A DNA stretch of 64,000 nt from Oxalobacteraceae bacterium (GTDB lineage Bacteria; Pseudomonadota; Gammaproteobacteria; Burkholderiales; Burkholderiaceae_D). Every line of letters begins with the position of its first letter. Position 1 is the first letter of the stretch. The position numbers and the translations under genes were made by a program. The stretch lies in the NCBI GenBank assembly GCA_027490465.1, contig JAIXXZ010000111.1:1-64000 (forward strand), given 5' to 3'. Below the pieces are notes generated by a model. The model did not search any database. It was not told the DNA's origin and saw only the letters and a list, made by a program, of their open reading frames with translations. This document shows, piece after piece, positions 45,938 to 55,216 of the stretch.

Positions 45938-47104
45938 TCAGGAACGCAGATTTTTCAACGCGTGCTTGGCCAGACTCCAGCGATGCGTCTCGTTCGGACC
46001 GTCATAAACACGGAAGGATCGGGCATCGGCAAAAATCCGTGCAACGATGGTTTCATGCGTCATGCCGCTACCGCCCAGAATCTGTGCACTGCGATCAATC
46101 ACGCGCCAGATCGCCTCGGAGGAAATCACTTTCGCGGCGCTGGACTCGCGCGTACCCAGATGTCCCTGATCCAGCACCCAGGCGCAATGCCAGATCGCCA
46201 GTCGTGTGCAGTGCATGTCCATCTCGTTATCGGCGAGCATGAAACCCACACCTTCGTGCTGACCCAGTGTTTTGCCAAACGCCTGACGCGTGGCTGCGTA
46301 GCGCAGTGCCACGTCGTGCGCACGGCGGGCTGCGCCTAGCCAGCGCATGCAGTGCGTGAGTCGTGCAGGTGACAGGCGCACCTGCGCATACTTGAATCCC
46401 TCGCCCGGCGCGCCCAGCACATTCTCGGCCGGCACGCGCAAATTCTCGAAACGCACCACGCCGTGCCCACCCACAAAACAGGTATCAAGCGCATCCATCT
46501 GACGCTCCACCGTGATGCCCGGTGCATCCATATCAGAGAGGAACATGGTGGCGCTGCCATCTTCAAGCTTGGCCATGATGATCGCAAACGACGCGCCGGT
46601 CGCACCCGTGATCAGCCATTTCAGGCCGTTGATCACATAATCGTTGCCATCACGGACCGCTATCGTCTGCAGCATCGACGGATCAGCACCCGAACCTGGC
46701 GCCGGTTCGGTCATGCAAAAGCAGGAACGAATACGCCCCTCCGCCAGCGGCCGGAGCCAGCGCTCTTTCTGCTCAGGCGTGCAGATGACTTCCATCATGT
46801 GCATGTTGCCTTCGTCCGGCGCAAAGATATTCATCGCCACCGGGCCCAGCGGCGAGTAACCCGACTCCTCAAAAACAATCGCCTTGCCGACGTGGTTCAG
46901 ACCCAGACCACCAAATTCTTCCGACACATGCGCTGACAACAAGCCCGCTTTGCGGGCTTTGGCTACCAGCTCGAGGCGCAGTTCGTCCGTAGGGCCATGC
47001 GAGGTGCAGCGCGGATCCCGCTCCATCGGAATGACTTCTTCTTCAATAAACCGGCGAGTGCGCTGTTGCAACTCGGCGTGCGCTGCCGAGAGGTTGAAAT
47101 CCAT
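45938..47104 (-). CDS. acyl-CoA dehydrogenase
   Basis: A 388-residue acyl-CoA dehydrogenase of the ACAD10/11-like group: 'MDFNLSAAHAELQQRTRRFIEEEV', FAD-contact 'CFCMTEPAPGSGADPSML', 'YVINGLKWLITGA', and C-terminal 'ARSFRVYDGPNETHRWSLAKH'. Substrate likely a short or branched acyl-CoA. It is the first gene of a six-gene run with the liv set and gcdH, suggesting that the transporter imports a carboxylic acid degraded through acyl-CoA intermediates. Confidence 0.88.
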   Translation of the reverse strand: MDFNLSAAHAELQQRTRRFIEEEVIPMERDPRCTSHGPTDELRLELVAKARKAGLLSAHVSEEFGGLGLNHVGKAIVFEESGYSPLGPVAMNIFAPDEGNMHMMEVICTPEQKERWLRPLAEGRIRSCFCMTEPAPGSGADPSMLQTIAVRDGNDYVINGLKWLITGATGASFAIIMAKLEDGSATMFLSDMDAPGITVERQMDALDTCFVGGHGVVRFENLRVPAENVLGAPGEGFKYAQVRLSPARLTHCMRWLGAARRAHDVALRYAATRQAFGKTLGQHEGVGFMLADNEMDMHCTRLAIWHCAWVLDQGHLGTRESSAAKVISSEAIWRVIDRSAQILGGSGMTHETIVARIFADARSFRVYDGPNETHRWSLAKHALKNLRS

Positions 47105-47526
47105 CTTGATACTCTCCCTGTAAAACGTTTTCTTTTTAATAATTTTGCCGATCGGCAGCCACCGGCAGGCACGACCCGAACGCGCTCAGAACAAGTCCAG
47201 GGACTTGGATCGCAGCGAAACGGGTGCTCAACCAGTGATTTTCATCGGCACCACAGAGCGCAGTGCCGACGGCTCGACCGCTTACCCTGGTTTGTCTGAT
47301 TTCCCGCCAACCCGACAACTTATTCTATTTCCGAAAAAAAACAAAATGAATTATTTGTTCGCCAACAGTCAAAGTCTACAAAGGCGGGCTTGCTCTGTAC
47401 CGACCCGGAAAGCGCTCACCCCAGACCCGGGCCCGAGCCAGATTTCTCAGACTCAGGCTACAATCTCCTGCAACACTGACCGGCTGGTGGAACCAGCCGA
47501 CCCACCCACTAACACCGGATCACTTC
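47105..47526. other. intergenic region between divergent acd and DUF2721 genes
   Basis: About 420 bases without a supported gene. The right end has a 7-bp hairpin GGCTGGT/ACCAGCC (47482-47498) just upstream of the DUF2721 start, likely in its leader. A stretch of A-rich sequence at 47332-47360 could be promoter DNA. No tRNA or repeat recognised. Confidence 0.5.
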
Positions 47527-47988
47527 ATGTTGTCGCTGTTCGGAGACATCACCAACATCATCAGCCTTGCCGTCACGCCGGCGTTTTTGTTGCTGGGTGT
47601 GATGCTGCAATTACGTGTCCTGAACAACCGTCTCGAACGTATCAGCGACCGCCGAGAAGTACTGGAACAGCGACTATCGGTCAGCAATGGCCTGCGCGCC
47701 GCCGTGATGCATGAATTGAGTGTGCTGCGCCGCCGAGCCACTGCCATTCATCGCGCGCTTGGCATTTCCACCAGCTGCATGATCATCGTGTTTTCTGTCG
47801 TCGTCACGCTCTTCATTGATGACGCGCGACATCTGAAACTGGATTCCCTGATCGCTTTCCTCTTCGTCTTTGCGATGCTGCTGCTGATCATCAGCTTCAG
47901 CCTGCTTTTGCATGAAATCCTTCTGGGTACGCACTCATTGCCATCAACCACGCTCCACCGAGCCCAGCGGGTTGAAGGTCAACACTAA
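47527..47988 (+). CDS. DUF2721-family membrane protein
   Basis: A 153-residue protein with an N-terminal helix ('IISLAVTPAFLLLGVMLQL'), a charged helical loop ('NNRLERISDRREVLEQRL') and two closely spaced C-terminal helices, matching DUF2721. Function unknown. It overlaps the convergent methyltransferase gene by four bases. Confidence 0.82.
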   Translation: MLSLFGDITNIISLAVTPAFLLLGVMLQLRVLNNRLERISDRREVLEQRLSVSNGLRAAVMHELSVLRRRATAIHRALGISTSCMIIVFSVVVTLFIDDARHLKLDSLIAFLFVFAMLLLIISFSLLLHEILLGTHSLPSTTLHRAQRVEGQH

Positions 47989-48830
47989 ACAGCAACTGAC
48001 GCGCTTGTTGGCAACCAGAAGCGCTGCTGCATTTCATCAATCCCCAACTCCTGCAAGATGCCACTGAGCTTGCGTATCGCTCGCTGGCGCGGCAGATCCT
48101 TGTACGTGGCGACGATCAGTTCGTTTTTCATCGAATGTTCCCAGCCAACCAGCTCGGTCACATTCAACTGATAGCCATGTGCCTCCAGCTGCAGACAGCG
48201 CAGCACATTGGTCAGATGACTGCCAAACTCACGCGTATGAATGGGATGACGCCAGATCTCGGTGAGCACATCACGCGTCAGTGACTGGCCTTTCAGACGG
48301 CGCAAGGTCGCCGCCACCTCAGCCTGGCAGCAAGGTACCAGCACGATGAAGCGGGCCTTTTTTTTCAGCGCAAACGTAATCGCATCATCGGTTGCCGTAT
48401 CGCAGGCATGCAATGCCGTAACGATATCTACGGTATCGGGCAACAAGGACGATGCGATGGATTCTGCAACCGACAAATGCAGAAACGACATGCGATCAAA
48501 ACCCAAGCGGTTCGCCAGCTCGCGCGAACGCTCTACCAGTTCGGCGCGAGTTTCTATGCTGTACACATGCGAGTCATCAGCAATGCTTTTTAAAAAAAGA
48601 TCATAGAGAATAAACCCCAGATAGGATTTGCCTGCGCCATGATCGACCATCGACAACGCATGCCCATCAGCGCGCAGCTGCGTCAGCAGCGGCTCGATGA
48701 ACTGACAGAGGTGATTCACCTGCTTGAGCTTGCGGCGACTGTCCTGATTCATTTTTCCGTCGCGCGTGAGGATATGCAATTCCTTGAGCAGCTCGACGGA
48801 TTGTCCGGGTCGTAGTTCTGTTTGAGCCAT
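47985..48830 (-). CDS. class I SAM-dependent methyltransferase
   Basis: A 281-residue protein with SAM motif I 'MVDHGAGKSYLGFILYDLF' and 'VTALHACDTATDDAITFAL', then 'FIVLVPCCQAEVAATL', resembling the Methyltransf_32 group related to METTL25/GSTCD. The paired cysteines after VP and the LHACD motif recall RNA- or protein-modifying enzymes, but the substrate is unknown. Confidence 0.8.
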   Translation of the reverse strand: MAQTELRPGQSVELLKELHILTRDGKMNQDSRRKLKQVNHLCQFIEPLLTQLRADGHALSMVDHGAGKSYLGFILYDLFLKSIADDSHVYSIETRAELVERSRELANRLGFDRMSFLHLSVAESIASSLLPDTVDIVTALHACDTATDDAITFALKKKARFIVLVPCCQAEVAATLRRLKGQSLTRDVLTEIWRHPIHTREFGSHLTNVLRCLQLEAHGYQLNVTELVGWEHSMKNELIVATYKDLPRQRAIRKLSGILQELGIDEMQQRFWLPTSASVAV

Positions 48831-49147
48831 GGAATAAGAAAAATTTCAATCAGCCCACATGGTAACCCACACCAGACCCAGAAATTCCCTACCTGACCGG
48901 TAGCTATTACACGCTGCGGGCCTTAATTCAATGACACCTGCCTGAAAACCGCAGTCAGCATCAGCCTTTCGCACACGGGCATGTTCAGTGCATAGCATTT
49001 GATCGCGCCCCACAGGGCGCTGCCAACCCGTACACAGACTGCGACGAGATAGCGTAACAACGGGGCTCTGGCTTCCGATGCTCTACCCAAGCCGCCAACG
49101 CAGCAGCCAAGAAATCCAGGGAGTATTTCTCAACCAGAGGACAACTC
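48831..49147. other. intergenic region upstream of the CHRD lipoprotein gene
   Basis: About 317 bases between divergent genes. A 6-bp hairpin GCGCCC-CACA-GGGCGC lies near 49010. AGAGGA precedes the ATG of the downstream gene. No small gene with a convincing ribosome site was seen. Confidence 0.45.
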
Positions 49148-50734
49148 ATGAAAGCTTTTTCTGTACGAACGTTTACCCTGTGCTGGGTAGTCTTGCTTTC
49201 GGTGCTGAGCCTGACGGGGTGTGGCGGTGACAACAACCCAATCAGCCCGGGCAATGCGCAAATCACCCAACTCAGTAGCTTCAATAGCCAGGTACCGCAA
49301 AATGTTTTTTCCAGCACCCTGACAGGTGCGCAAGAGGTACCCAGCGTCACCAGCATTGGCAGCGGCACGGGCGTTGTCAGCGTTGATCCTGCGACGAATC
49401 AATTGAGAGCCACCATCGTAACCGCCGATATCAACGGAACTCAGGCACACATCCATCTCGGCGCCACTGGTGTCGCGGGTCCGGTTGTGTTTTCACTGAC
49501 TGAAAATGAAGCCGGCAGTGGCGTATGGACAACGACGGCTACGCTCACCACAGATCAGCTCACCCAACTCACTGCCGGGAATCATTACTTCAACGTTCAT
49601 ACCGCTGCCTATCCTGACGGAGAAATACGCGGACAAATCCTTGCCCAATTACCGCCGAGCGGCTCGTCAATCAACACCACTAGCAGTACCGCAGCGACAT
49701 CAGCCGGCGGGACTGACACCAGTGCCACTGCAAGCGGTAGTTCAAGTACCAGCGCCACTGTCTCAAGTGCATCGACCGATGGTGCAACAGCCTATGTAAA
49801 CCCTAATCGTGCTGTGTTCTTTACAAATGTATTGTCAGGCTCGCTCGTTGCACCACCGAATGCCAGTACTTCTACGGCCACTGGCCTTGCGGCCTATCAT
49901 CCGACCAATCGACTTCTGACTGCCGTGGTGGTATCGAGAGAACTCGCCGGCACAGGTGCCAATATTCGTCAGGCTGTGGCCGGTGCAACGGGGCCCGTGG
50001 TTGGCAGTTTTATTGAAACATCGCCCGGCTCGGGGATATGGGTACTTCGGACAGTCCTGACAGCAACGCAGGCCACCGCGCTGAACAATGGCGGCATGTA
50101 CTATGAGCTGCTGTCGTCCGCATTCCCCGCTGGCGAATTACGCGGTCAGATCGTTCGCACAGAGGGCACCGCGGTGCCAGCAACATCCGCTACACCAACC
50201 ATGCCAGCCGCACCAGCGACAGCATCCACGACGACAACACCCACAACGTCTGCTGCAACAACCGCCAGCAGCGCGACGGCCACTGCACCAACTGTCACCA
50301 TACCGACAGCGCCTGCGACACCAACAACATCGATCACCACGCCGTTGCCCGGTACCACTACACCGGCGACCACTACGACCACACCAACAACAAGCCCGAC
50401 AACACCAACAAACACCATCGCTACTCCGACCACAACGACTGCTGCGCTAATCACCACCACGCCAACAATAACTGCTACGCCAATCACCATCACGCCAACA
50501 GCCACGACGACTACCCCAACCACAAGCACTCCGGTATTGACACCAAGCGCAACACTCACTCCTGCTGCAACCGAGCCTGTTGGAGCAGCCTCATCCTCAG
50601 GCACGACAACCACGAGCAGAACGACCTCAACAACTTTGGCGACGACGACGCCCATAGAAACTGTGGCGCCTGTCGCGATGACCACGAGTACCGGCAACAC
50701 CGATATGTCGCCCTCGAGCATAGCAGCGCAATAG
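49148..50734 (+). CDS. CHRD-domain lipoprotein with long Thr/Pro/Ala-rich tail
   Basis: A 528-residue exported lipoprotein: signal ending in lipobox LTGC (C25). Two CHRD modules follow (about 52-167 and 222-335), each ending in a signature 'P(D/A)GE(I/L)RGQI'. A Ser/Thr linker (about 170-210) separates them. Residues 338-528 are a low-complexity Thr/Pro/Ala/Ser tail with no cysteines, mucin-like. CHRD domains occur in chordin and in many bacterial surface proteins; role unknown. The tail suggests surface display or spanning. A MITE-like copy lies 62 bases after the stop. Confidence 0.85.
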   Translation: MKAFSVRTFTLCWVVLLSVLSLTGCGGDNNPISPGNAQITQLSSFNSQVPQNVFSSTLTGAQEVPSVTSIGSGTGVVSVDPATNQLRATIVTADINGTQAHIHLGATGVAGPVVFSLTENEAGSGVWTTTATLTTDQLTQLTAGNHYFNVHTAAYPDGEIRGQILAQLPPSGSSINTTSSTAATSAGGTDTSATASGSSSTSATVSSASTDGATAYVNPNRAVFFTNVLSGSLVAPPNASTSTATGLAAYHPTNRLLTAVVVSRELAGTGANIRQAVAGATGPVVGSFIETSPGSGIWVLRTVLTATQATALNNGGMYYELLSSAFPAGELRGQIVRTEGTAVPATSATPTMPAAPATASTTTTPTTSAATTASSATATAPTVTIPTAPATPTTSITTPLPGTTTPATTTTTPTTSPTTPTNTIATPTTTTAALITTTPTITATPITITPTATTTTPTTSTPVLTPSATLTPAATEPVGAASSSGTTTTSRTTSTTLATTTPIETVAPVAMTTSTGNTDMSPSSIAAQ

Positions 50735-50796
50735 CGCTTCAATAGCAGGCGTATTTCAGCGAATGAAAGCGGGCTCGCATTCAGCAATGCGGGTTA

Positions 50797-50928
50797 GGGA
50801 GGCGCTGAATAAATCCGCGTGTTATGGCAAGCCAGCGCAGCTGTGCGACGCGAGGATCAATAAAATCATGGCCTTGCCACCATTGATCTTGCTGCAAAAT
50901 TTTCCGAATTTATTCAAGCCGCGCTTCC
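50797..50928. mobile_element. MITE-like element, copy 2
   Basis: About 132 bp, GGGAGGCGCTGAATAAA at the left and TTTATTCAAG...GCGCTTCC at the right, same orientation and closely similar to 35426-35555, including the CAGCGCAGCTGTGCGACGCG core. Its right end abuts the phaC stop codon (50929-50931). No coding capacity. Confidence 0.75.
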
Positions 50929-52728
50929 TCAGCTTTGCAGCACATAGGACCCCGGCGCATCGGGCAACCCAGGTATGTCACTCGGCGGGATGGGTGTTGC
51001 GGGAATCAACTTCTGCTCGCGCTCAAGCCACTCGGCCCACCGCGGCCACCAAGAGCCCGGCTCGGGTGTGGTCTGCTGATACCAGCGCTCCGGATCGATA
51101 TAGTTTTCGTTCTGCGGGAACAGCGTCATGCGATAGGAACGACGTGGATGTCCGGGCTCGCTCGTGATACCTGCATTGTGACCACCGGAGGTCAGCAGAA
51201 AAGTCAGGTCAGCGCTGTAAGACAAATTAAGTTTGTAGACAGAACGCCAGGGCGCCACATGATCCTTTTCGGTCGCCACAAGAAAAGCCGGCACACGAAT
51301 ATCCGATAACGCCAGTGGACGACCATTGATGCTGTAACGCCCGGCAAACAGATCATTATTCAGAAACAAGCGCCGCAGATACTCACTGTGCATGCGATAA
51401 GGCATGCGCGTGGCATCGGCATTCCACGCCATCAAATCATTCAGCGTCTCGCGTCTTCCAAGTAAATAGTGACTGACCATGCGCGACCAGATCAGATCAT
51501 GCGAGCGCAATAACTGAAACGCACCTGCCATTTGCCGGTTATCCAGATAGCCCTGATTCCACATAAGGTCATCCAGATAGTCCAGCTGACTTTCATCAAT
51601 AAACAGTCGCAACTCCCCTGCCTCGGTAAAGTCGGTTTGCGCAGCCAGCAAGGTCATCGAGGCGATATCTTTGTGATGCTGTTGCGCCAGCCATGCCGCT
51701 GTAATTGCCAGTAGCGTGCCGCCAAGACAATAGCCCACCGTCTGAACCTGCTGACCGGCGCTGCGTCGTCGCACTTGCTCCAGCGCCTCAAGCAAACCCA
51801 TTTGCACATAGGCGTCCATGCCGAGATCACGATCCTCGGCATCAGGATTGCACCAGGAAATCATGTAAACCGTGTGCCCCCGACCAACCAGATAATTGAC
51901 CAATGAGTTGTGCGGCGATAAATCAAGGACGTAATATTTCATGATCCAGGCCGGCACAATCAGCAAAGGCTTTTCAAACACCTGCGCTGTCTGTGGCGCA
52001 TACTGAATCAGTTCCATCAGACGATTTCGGTACACGACGCGACCGGGTGTAATCGCAACTTCTTTACCGGGTCGGAATTTTTCCGTACCCACCGGTGGGT
52101 GGCCACCGATAGCACGCTCCCAGTCTTCGATCAGATATTCGCAACCGCGCAGCAAATTCCTGCCACCTTCACCGAGTGTCGCTTCAAGCACCTCGGGATT
52201 TGTCAGAATGAAATTCACTGGCGACATCATATCCAGCCATTGACGAGCGGCGAAGGAGACGACTTCCTCATGGTGCTCTGACATACCACCTATGCCCGTC
52301 GTCGCGTTATGCCACCACTGCTGCTGCAGCAGAAAGCTCTGATAAATGAAAAAAAACGGCCACTGCTGCCATTGCGGCGCAAGAAATCGTTCGTCTTGCA
52401 CCAGCGGGTTGATGCATGGGCCGCATCGATGTCCAGATAGTTGCCGCATCACGTAGAGCCCAAAGCGCATGGCCTTGCGCAGTGCCTTTTCCTGAAGTTT
52501 CTGCTGTTTTCCCGGCGAGTGAGATAAATGCACCGCCCAATCGGCGAATGCCAGCGCAAGACTACCCGGCGATATGCCGCCAGTAAAACGCGCCATGACA
52601 GCATGGAACAAGCGATCCGGGGCAGTCGGCCCAGAGGGCTTCTCTTCGATAACTGGGGCAGGTCTGCCCACTTCAGATTCAGGCAGCTGCCTCAGACTTG
52701 AGGCAACTTTTTTCGCAGGTATATCCAT
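50929..52728 (-). CDS. phaC: polyhydroxyalkanoate synthase PhaC
   Basis: A 599-residue PHA polymerase that builds poly(3-hydroxyacyl) chains from 3-hydroxyacyl-CoA on storage granules. The lipase-like box GYCLGGT carries the catalytic C334; D489 (ATEKDHVAP) and H517 (SGGHNAG) complete the triad. Length fits class I, but regions such as 'SWCNPDAEDRDLGMDAYV' differ from the Cupriavidus-type enzyme, so it may be a second synthase. No phaA, phaB or phasin gene is adjacent. The GNAT-like gene lies 52 bases upstream on the same strand. Confidence 0.9.
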   Translation of the reverse strand: MDIPAKKVASSLRQLPESEVGRPAPVIEEKPSGPTAPDRLFHAVMARFTGGISPGSLALAFADWAVHLSHSPGKQQKLQEKALRKAMRFGLYVMRQLSGHRCGPCINPLVQDERFLAPQWQQWPFFFIYQSFLLQQQWWHNATTGIGGMSEHHEEVVSFAARQWLDMMSPVNFILTNPEVLEATLGEGGRNLLRGCEYLIEDWERAIGGHPPVGTEKFRPGKEVAITPGRVVYRNRLMELIQYAPQTAQVFEKPLLIVPAWIMKYYVLDLSPHNSLVNYLVGRGHTVYMISWCNPDAEDRDLGMDAYVQMGLLEALEQVRRRSAGQQVQTVGYCLGGTLLAITAAWLAQQHHKDIASMTLLAAQTDFTEAGELRLFIDESQLDYLDDLMWNQGYLDNRQMAGAFQLLRSHDLIWSRMVSHYLLGRRETLNDLMAWNADATRMPYRMHSEYLRRLFLNNDLFAGRYSINGRPLALSDIRVPAFLVATEKDHVAPWRSVYKLNLSYSADLTFLLTSGGHNAGITSEPGHPRRSYRMTLFPQNENYIDPERWYQQTTPEPGSWWPRWAEWLEREQKLIPATPIPPSDIPGLPDAPGSYVLQS

Positions 52729-52780
52729 TCAGAAGGCTCGAATTTCTTGCATCATCAAAGTGGGCACGAGCAATAGCTCG

Positions 52781-54133
52781 TCAGAGTATCTGCATTGGAC
52801 ATCGAGATGGCGTCGCAGTGCCAACCCCATTCGCACACGAAGCACTGAGGACATTACCAGCTGCGTTACCATCCACATCACTATCTTTATCCTTATTCAT
52901 CGTCGTTGGCATCGCATGAACTGCACCAGCCGTCGGATATTTTTCACGCATCCCTATGCATTTTCTTCCTGCCACCTCAAGTATTCCTTTCAAAGATCGG
53001 CATTGCCGGTATAGCCATTGCCATCCTGGATTTCTTTCTCTTTGCAGACAATTTTTCAACCCTTGAACGCTTCGCACATAACAACCATGAATAAATATCC
53101 GTAATACATTGCGTGGTTGCATCAACACCTGCATGACCGAGGGATAGACAACCAGGCGGTAGAGAATTTTTGGCTCAGCGAGCAACTGATGCTTGTACTG
53201 GTAACGTCCCCACAGCATGTGACACTGGCGGCCACCCCGTTGAATACAGTCGCTGACGGACCACAGACAGGTCAGCAAACCCAGGCGGTAAACACTCATC
53301 GCAGGGTCGCTTGCCGACAAGAGCATCACATAGCTATCCCCGATACGACAGGAAAATGCACCTGCGCAGATGCGCCCCTTGACTGTTGCAACGCCGAACA
53401 AGCCACACTCGGCTGCCATCGTCAGAAAATGCTGCGTTTCAGTCGCATCAATGGCCGCCGATTTTCCACGCACGGTCATGCTCTCGCGCTTGAAGTTCTG
53501 TAGTATCAATACCAGCTGATGCTGCTGCTCTGTGCTCAATTCATCACAGGTATAGGCTGTCCAGCTAAAGTCCGGAAAGTCTCTCAGTAGACGATTCCGA
53601 TAGCCGCGCAGACTTTGACGGGTAGATTTACCCAGCATGGACATATAGGCCTCAGTGGACGCAGGCAGTGTCAATACATAATTCTCTGAAAAGGGATACA
53701 ACTGCGCAGGCAAGGAACTCGGTGGCAGCGACAGGCTCACGGCATTGAAGGCGATATGGCGAAGTCCGGGAAAATTCGAGAAAACACTGGCTGCGAATGC
53801 GTCTATCTGCAATGAATCGAGCATGATGACCTCGCACAGGACGATGACACGCTTTCCCTCGATACGAAATAGCAGCACGCCAACCACCTCGCCACTGCGA
53901 TACCCGACCCAGGTGTTCGGCGTTGTCTGCTCAGGATCACTCAATTGCAGATATCTCGACGATGCATACAGGCTGCCATGCAGTCGGTCCAGTGCCATCG
54001 ATGCAAAGGCAGGTATCGATTCCTTGTAAATCTCGCTGACGATGTCAGCCGCAAGCGACATCGCCTGAGATTGGATCGCCGCAGGCGACGACAAATTCAG
54101 GGATGTGGCAGATACCGGTAGGTGAGTCGACAT
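52781..54133 (-). CDS. GNAT-superfamily (BioF2/CelD-like) acyltransferase
   Basis: A 450-residue protein whose central part ('KSTRQSLRGYRNRLLRDFPDF', 'AAECGLFGVATVKGRICAGAFSCRIGDSYVMLLSASDP', 'YRLGLLTCLWSVSDCIQRGGR') follows the Acetyltransf_6 pattern found in exopolysaccharide and peptidoglycan-related acyltransferases. The C-terminal 60 residues are polar and non-conserved looking. ATG 54133 with AGGA upstream is chosen over a longer frame. Substrate unknown; placement just before phaC may be chance. Confidence 0.7.
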   Translation of the reverse strand: MSTHLPVSATSLNLSSPAAIQSQAMSLAADIVSEIYKESIPAFASMALDRLHGSLYASSRYLQLSDPEQTTPNTWVGYRSGEVVGVLLFRIEGKRVIVLCEVIMLDSLQIDAFAASVFSNFPGLRHIAFNAVSLSLPPSSLPAQLYPFSENYVLTLPASTEAYMSMLGKSTRQSLRGYRNRLLRDFPDFSWTAYTCDELSTEQQHQLVLILQNFKRESMTVRGKSAAIDATETQHFLTMAAECGLFGVATVKGRICAGAFSCRIGDSYVMLLSASDPAMSVYRLGLLTCLWSVSDCIQRGGRQCHMLWGRYQYKHQLLAEPKILYRLVVYPSVMQVLMQPRNVLRIFIHGCYVRSVQGLKNCLQRERNPGWQWLYRQCRSLKGILEVAGRKCIGMREKYPTAGAVHAMPTTMNKDKDSDVDGNAAGNVLSASCANGVGTATPSRCPMQIL

Positions 54134-54402
54134 GAATGATCCTGGCGATGAAGAAAGCCTGCTTGATCGAGCTGGCATCTGCCTCTGTCAGTCACTCGAA
54201 CAACATATCGACAACCACAGCACGGCTGACAACGTCCACACTGCAAGCAGCCATTACGCCGACGGTGGCCCGACAAGACAAGCACCCGGTACGATTATTT
54301 CGCGCGCAGATGCATGAAGAATTGAGCGCCGCCAAGCAGAAACTCTGCACGACTGTGATGGCTCAACGAGCGACACCAGCGTAACGGCATCATCAAGGCA
54401 CT

Positions 54403-54474
54403 AGGGGAGTGTCTAGCGGGGGCCGCCCGGTGTCCAAGCCGGCTGACGTGGTTCGATTCCACGCTCCCCTGCCA
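54403..54474 (+). tRNA. tRNA-Trp-like sequence with degenerate D and anticodon arms (possible pseudo-tRNA)
   Basis: The outer parts are perfect: acceptor AGGGGAG/CTCCCCT (7 bp), T arm CGTGG-TTCGATT-CCACG, discriminator G and encoded CCA, all as in tRNA-Trp. The inner part is aberrant: a mini-hairpin GCGG-GGG-CCGC where the D arm should be, and CCGG-TGTCCAAG-CCGG with an eight-base loop containing T-CCA-A (Trp anticodon CCA). At 72 bases it is short by several nucleotides. Either a decaying tRNA-Trp copy or a functional tRNA-like RNA. Confidence 0.55.
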
Positions 54475-54493
54475 CTTGCCAACTGGGGAGTGC

Positions 54494-55216
54494 ATGCCGC
54501 CGACAGAATCTCAGCGCACCATTTTCTCGTTACGCGGCGTGGACAAAATCTATCAGATGGGTGAAGTCCGTGTCGATGCGCTACGCGCCATTGATCTTGA
54601 TTTGTATGAGGGTGAATTTCTTGTTCTGCTCGGTGCTTCAGGCAGTGGCAAATCAAGCCTGCTCAATATACTTGGCGGTCTGGATAAGCCGACGCGAGGC
54701 AGCGTGCATTACCTGGACTGGGAATTGACACAAGCGAGTGATGACGAGCTGACCCGATTCCGCCGCGAGCATGTCGGCTTTGTTTTCCAGTTTTATAACC
54801 TCATTCCCAGCCTCTCTGCGCTGGAAAACGTCGAACTGGTCACGGAAATCAGCGCATCGCCGATGGAGGCAACCGAGGCACTGCGACGAGTGGGATTGGA
54901 TGACCGCCTGTTTCACTTCCCGGCGCAACTCTCTGGCGGCGAGCAACAGCGTGTTGCGATCGCGCGCGCGATTGCCAAACGTCCCGACATTCTGCTCTGC
55001 GACGAGCCGACCGGCGCGCTGGATGTCGCCACCGGTCGGCTGGTGCTGGATGTCCTCGCACAGGCCAATGCCGAGCTTGGCGCGGTCACCGTCGTGATCA
55101 CCCACAATGCGGCGATTGCCGGCATGGCGCATCGTGTCATCTCGCTGGGCAGCGGTCGCATTGCCGGCATCACGCGTAATGCAACACGTCTACCCGCGTC
55201 AGCACTGGCCTGGTGA
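54494..55216 (+). CDS. MacB/LolD-type ABC ATPase
   Basis: A 240-residue ATPase of the LolD/MacB class: '[18 protein letters not shown]', Walker [10 protein letters not shown], '[27 protein letters not shown]', signature [14 protein letters not shown] and '[12 protein letters not shown]'. Such ATPases serve permeases that act on lipids, peptides or lipoproteins without classical import. ATG 54494 after GGGGAG; an in-frame TTG at 54476 overlaps the tRNA-like CCA end. First gene of a three-gene export operon. Confidence 0.92.
   Translation: MPPTESQRTIFSLRGVDKIYQMGEVRVDALRAIDLDLYEGEFLVLLGASGSGKSSLLNILGGLDKPTRGSVHYLDWELTQASDDELTRFRREHVGFVFQFYNLIPSLSALENVELVTEISASPMEATEALRRVGLDDRLFHFPAQLSGGEQQRVAIARAIAKRPDILLCDEPTGALDVATGRLVLDVLAQANAELGAVTVVITHNAAIAGMAHRVISLGSGRIAGITRNATRLPASALAW

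Noticed and set aside
49005-49025. GC-rich hairpin upstream of the CHRD gene
   Set aside because: Six base pairs only, no T-run and no matching riboswitch core; recorded within the intergenic entry but not called a terminator.
50371-50560. Possible DNA tandem repeat in the Thr-rich tail
   Set aside because: No fixed period is visible; it is amino-acid low complexity rather than a true satellite.
50146-50787. 213-codon Val-rich ORF antisense to the CHRD tail
   Set aside because: The Thr codons of the tail read backwards as Val/Gly; the hydrophobic look is an artefact of repetitive ACx codons.
54136-54384. 82-codon ORF with a faintly signal-like N-terminus between the GNAT gene and the tRNA-like sequence
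   Set aside because: No good ribosome site, low-complexity Thr/Ala composition, and competing frames of similar length on both strands; not enough to call a gene.
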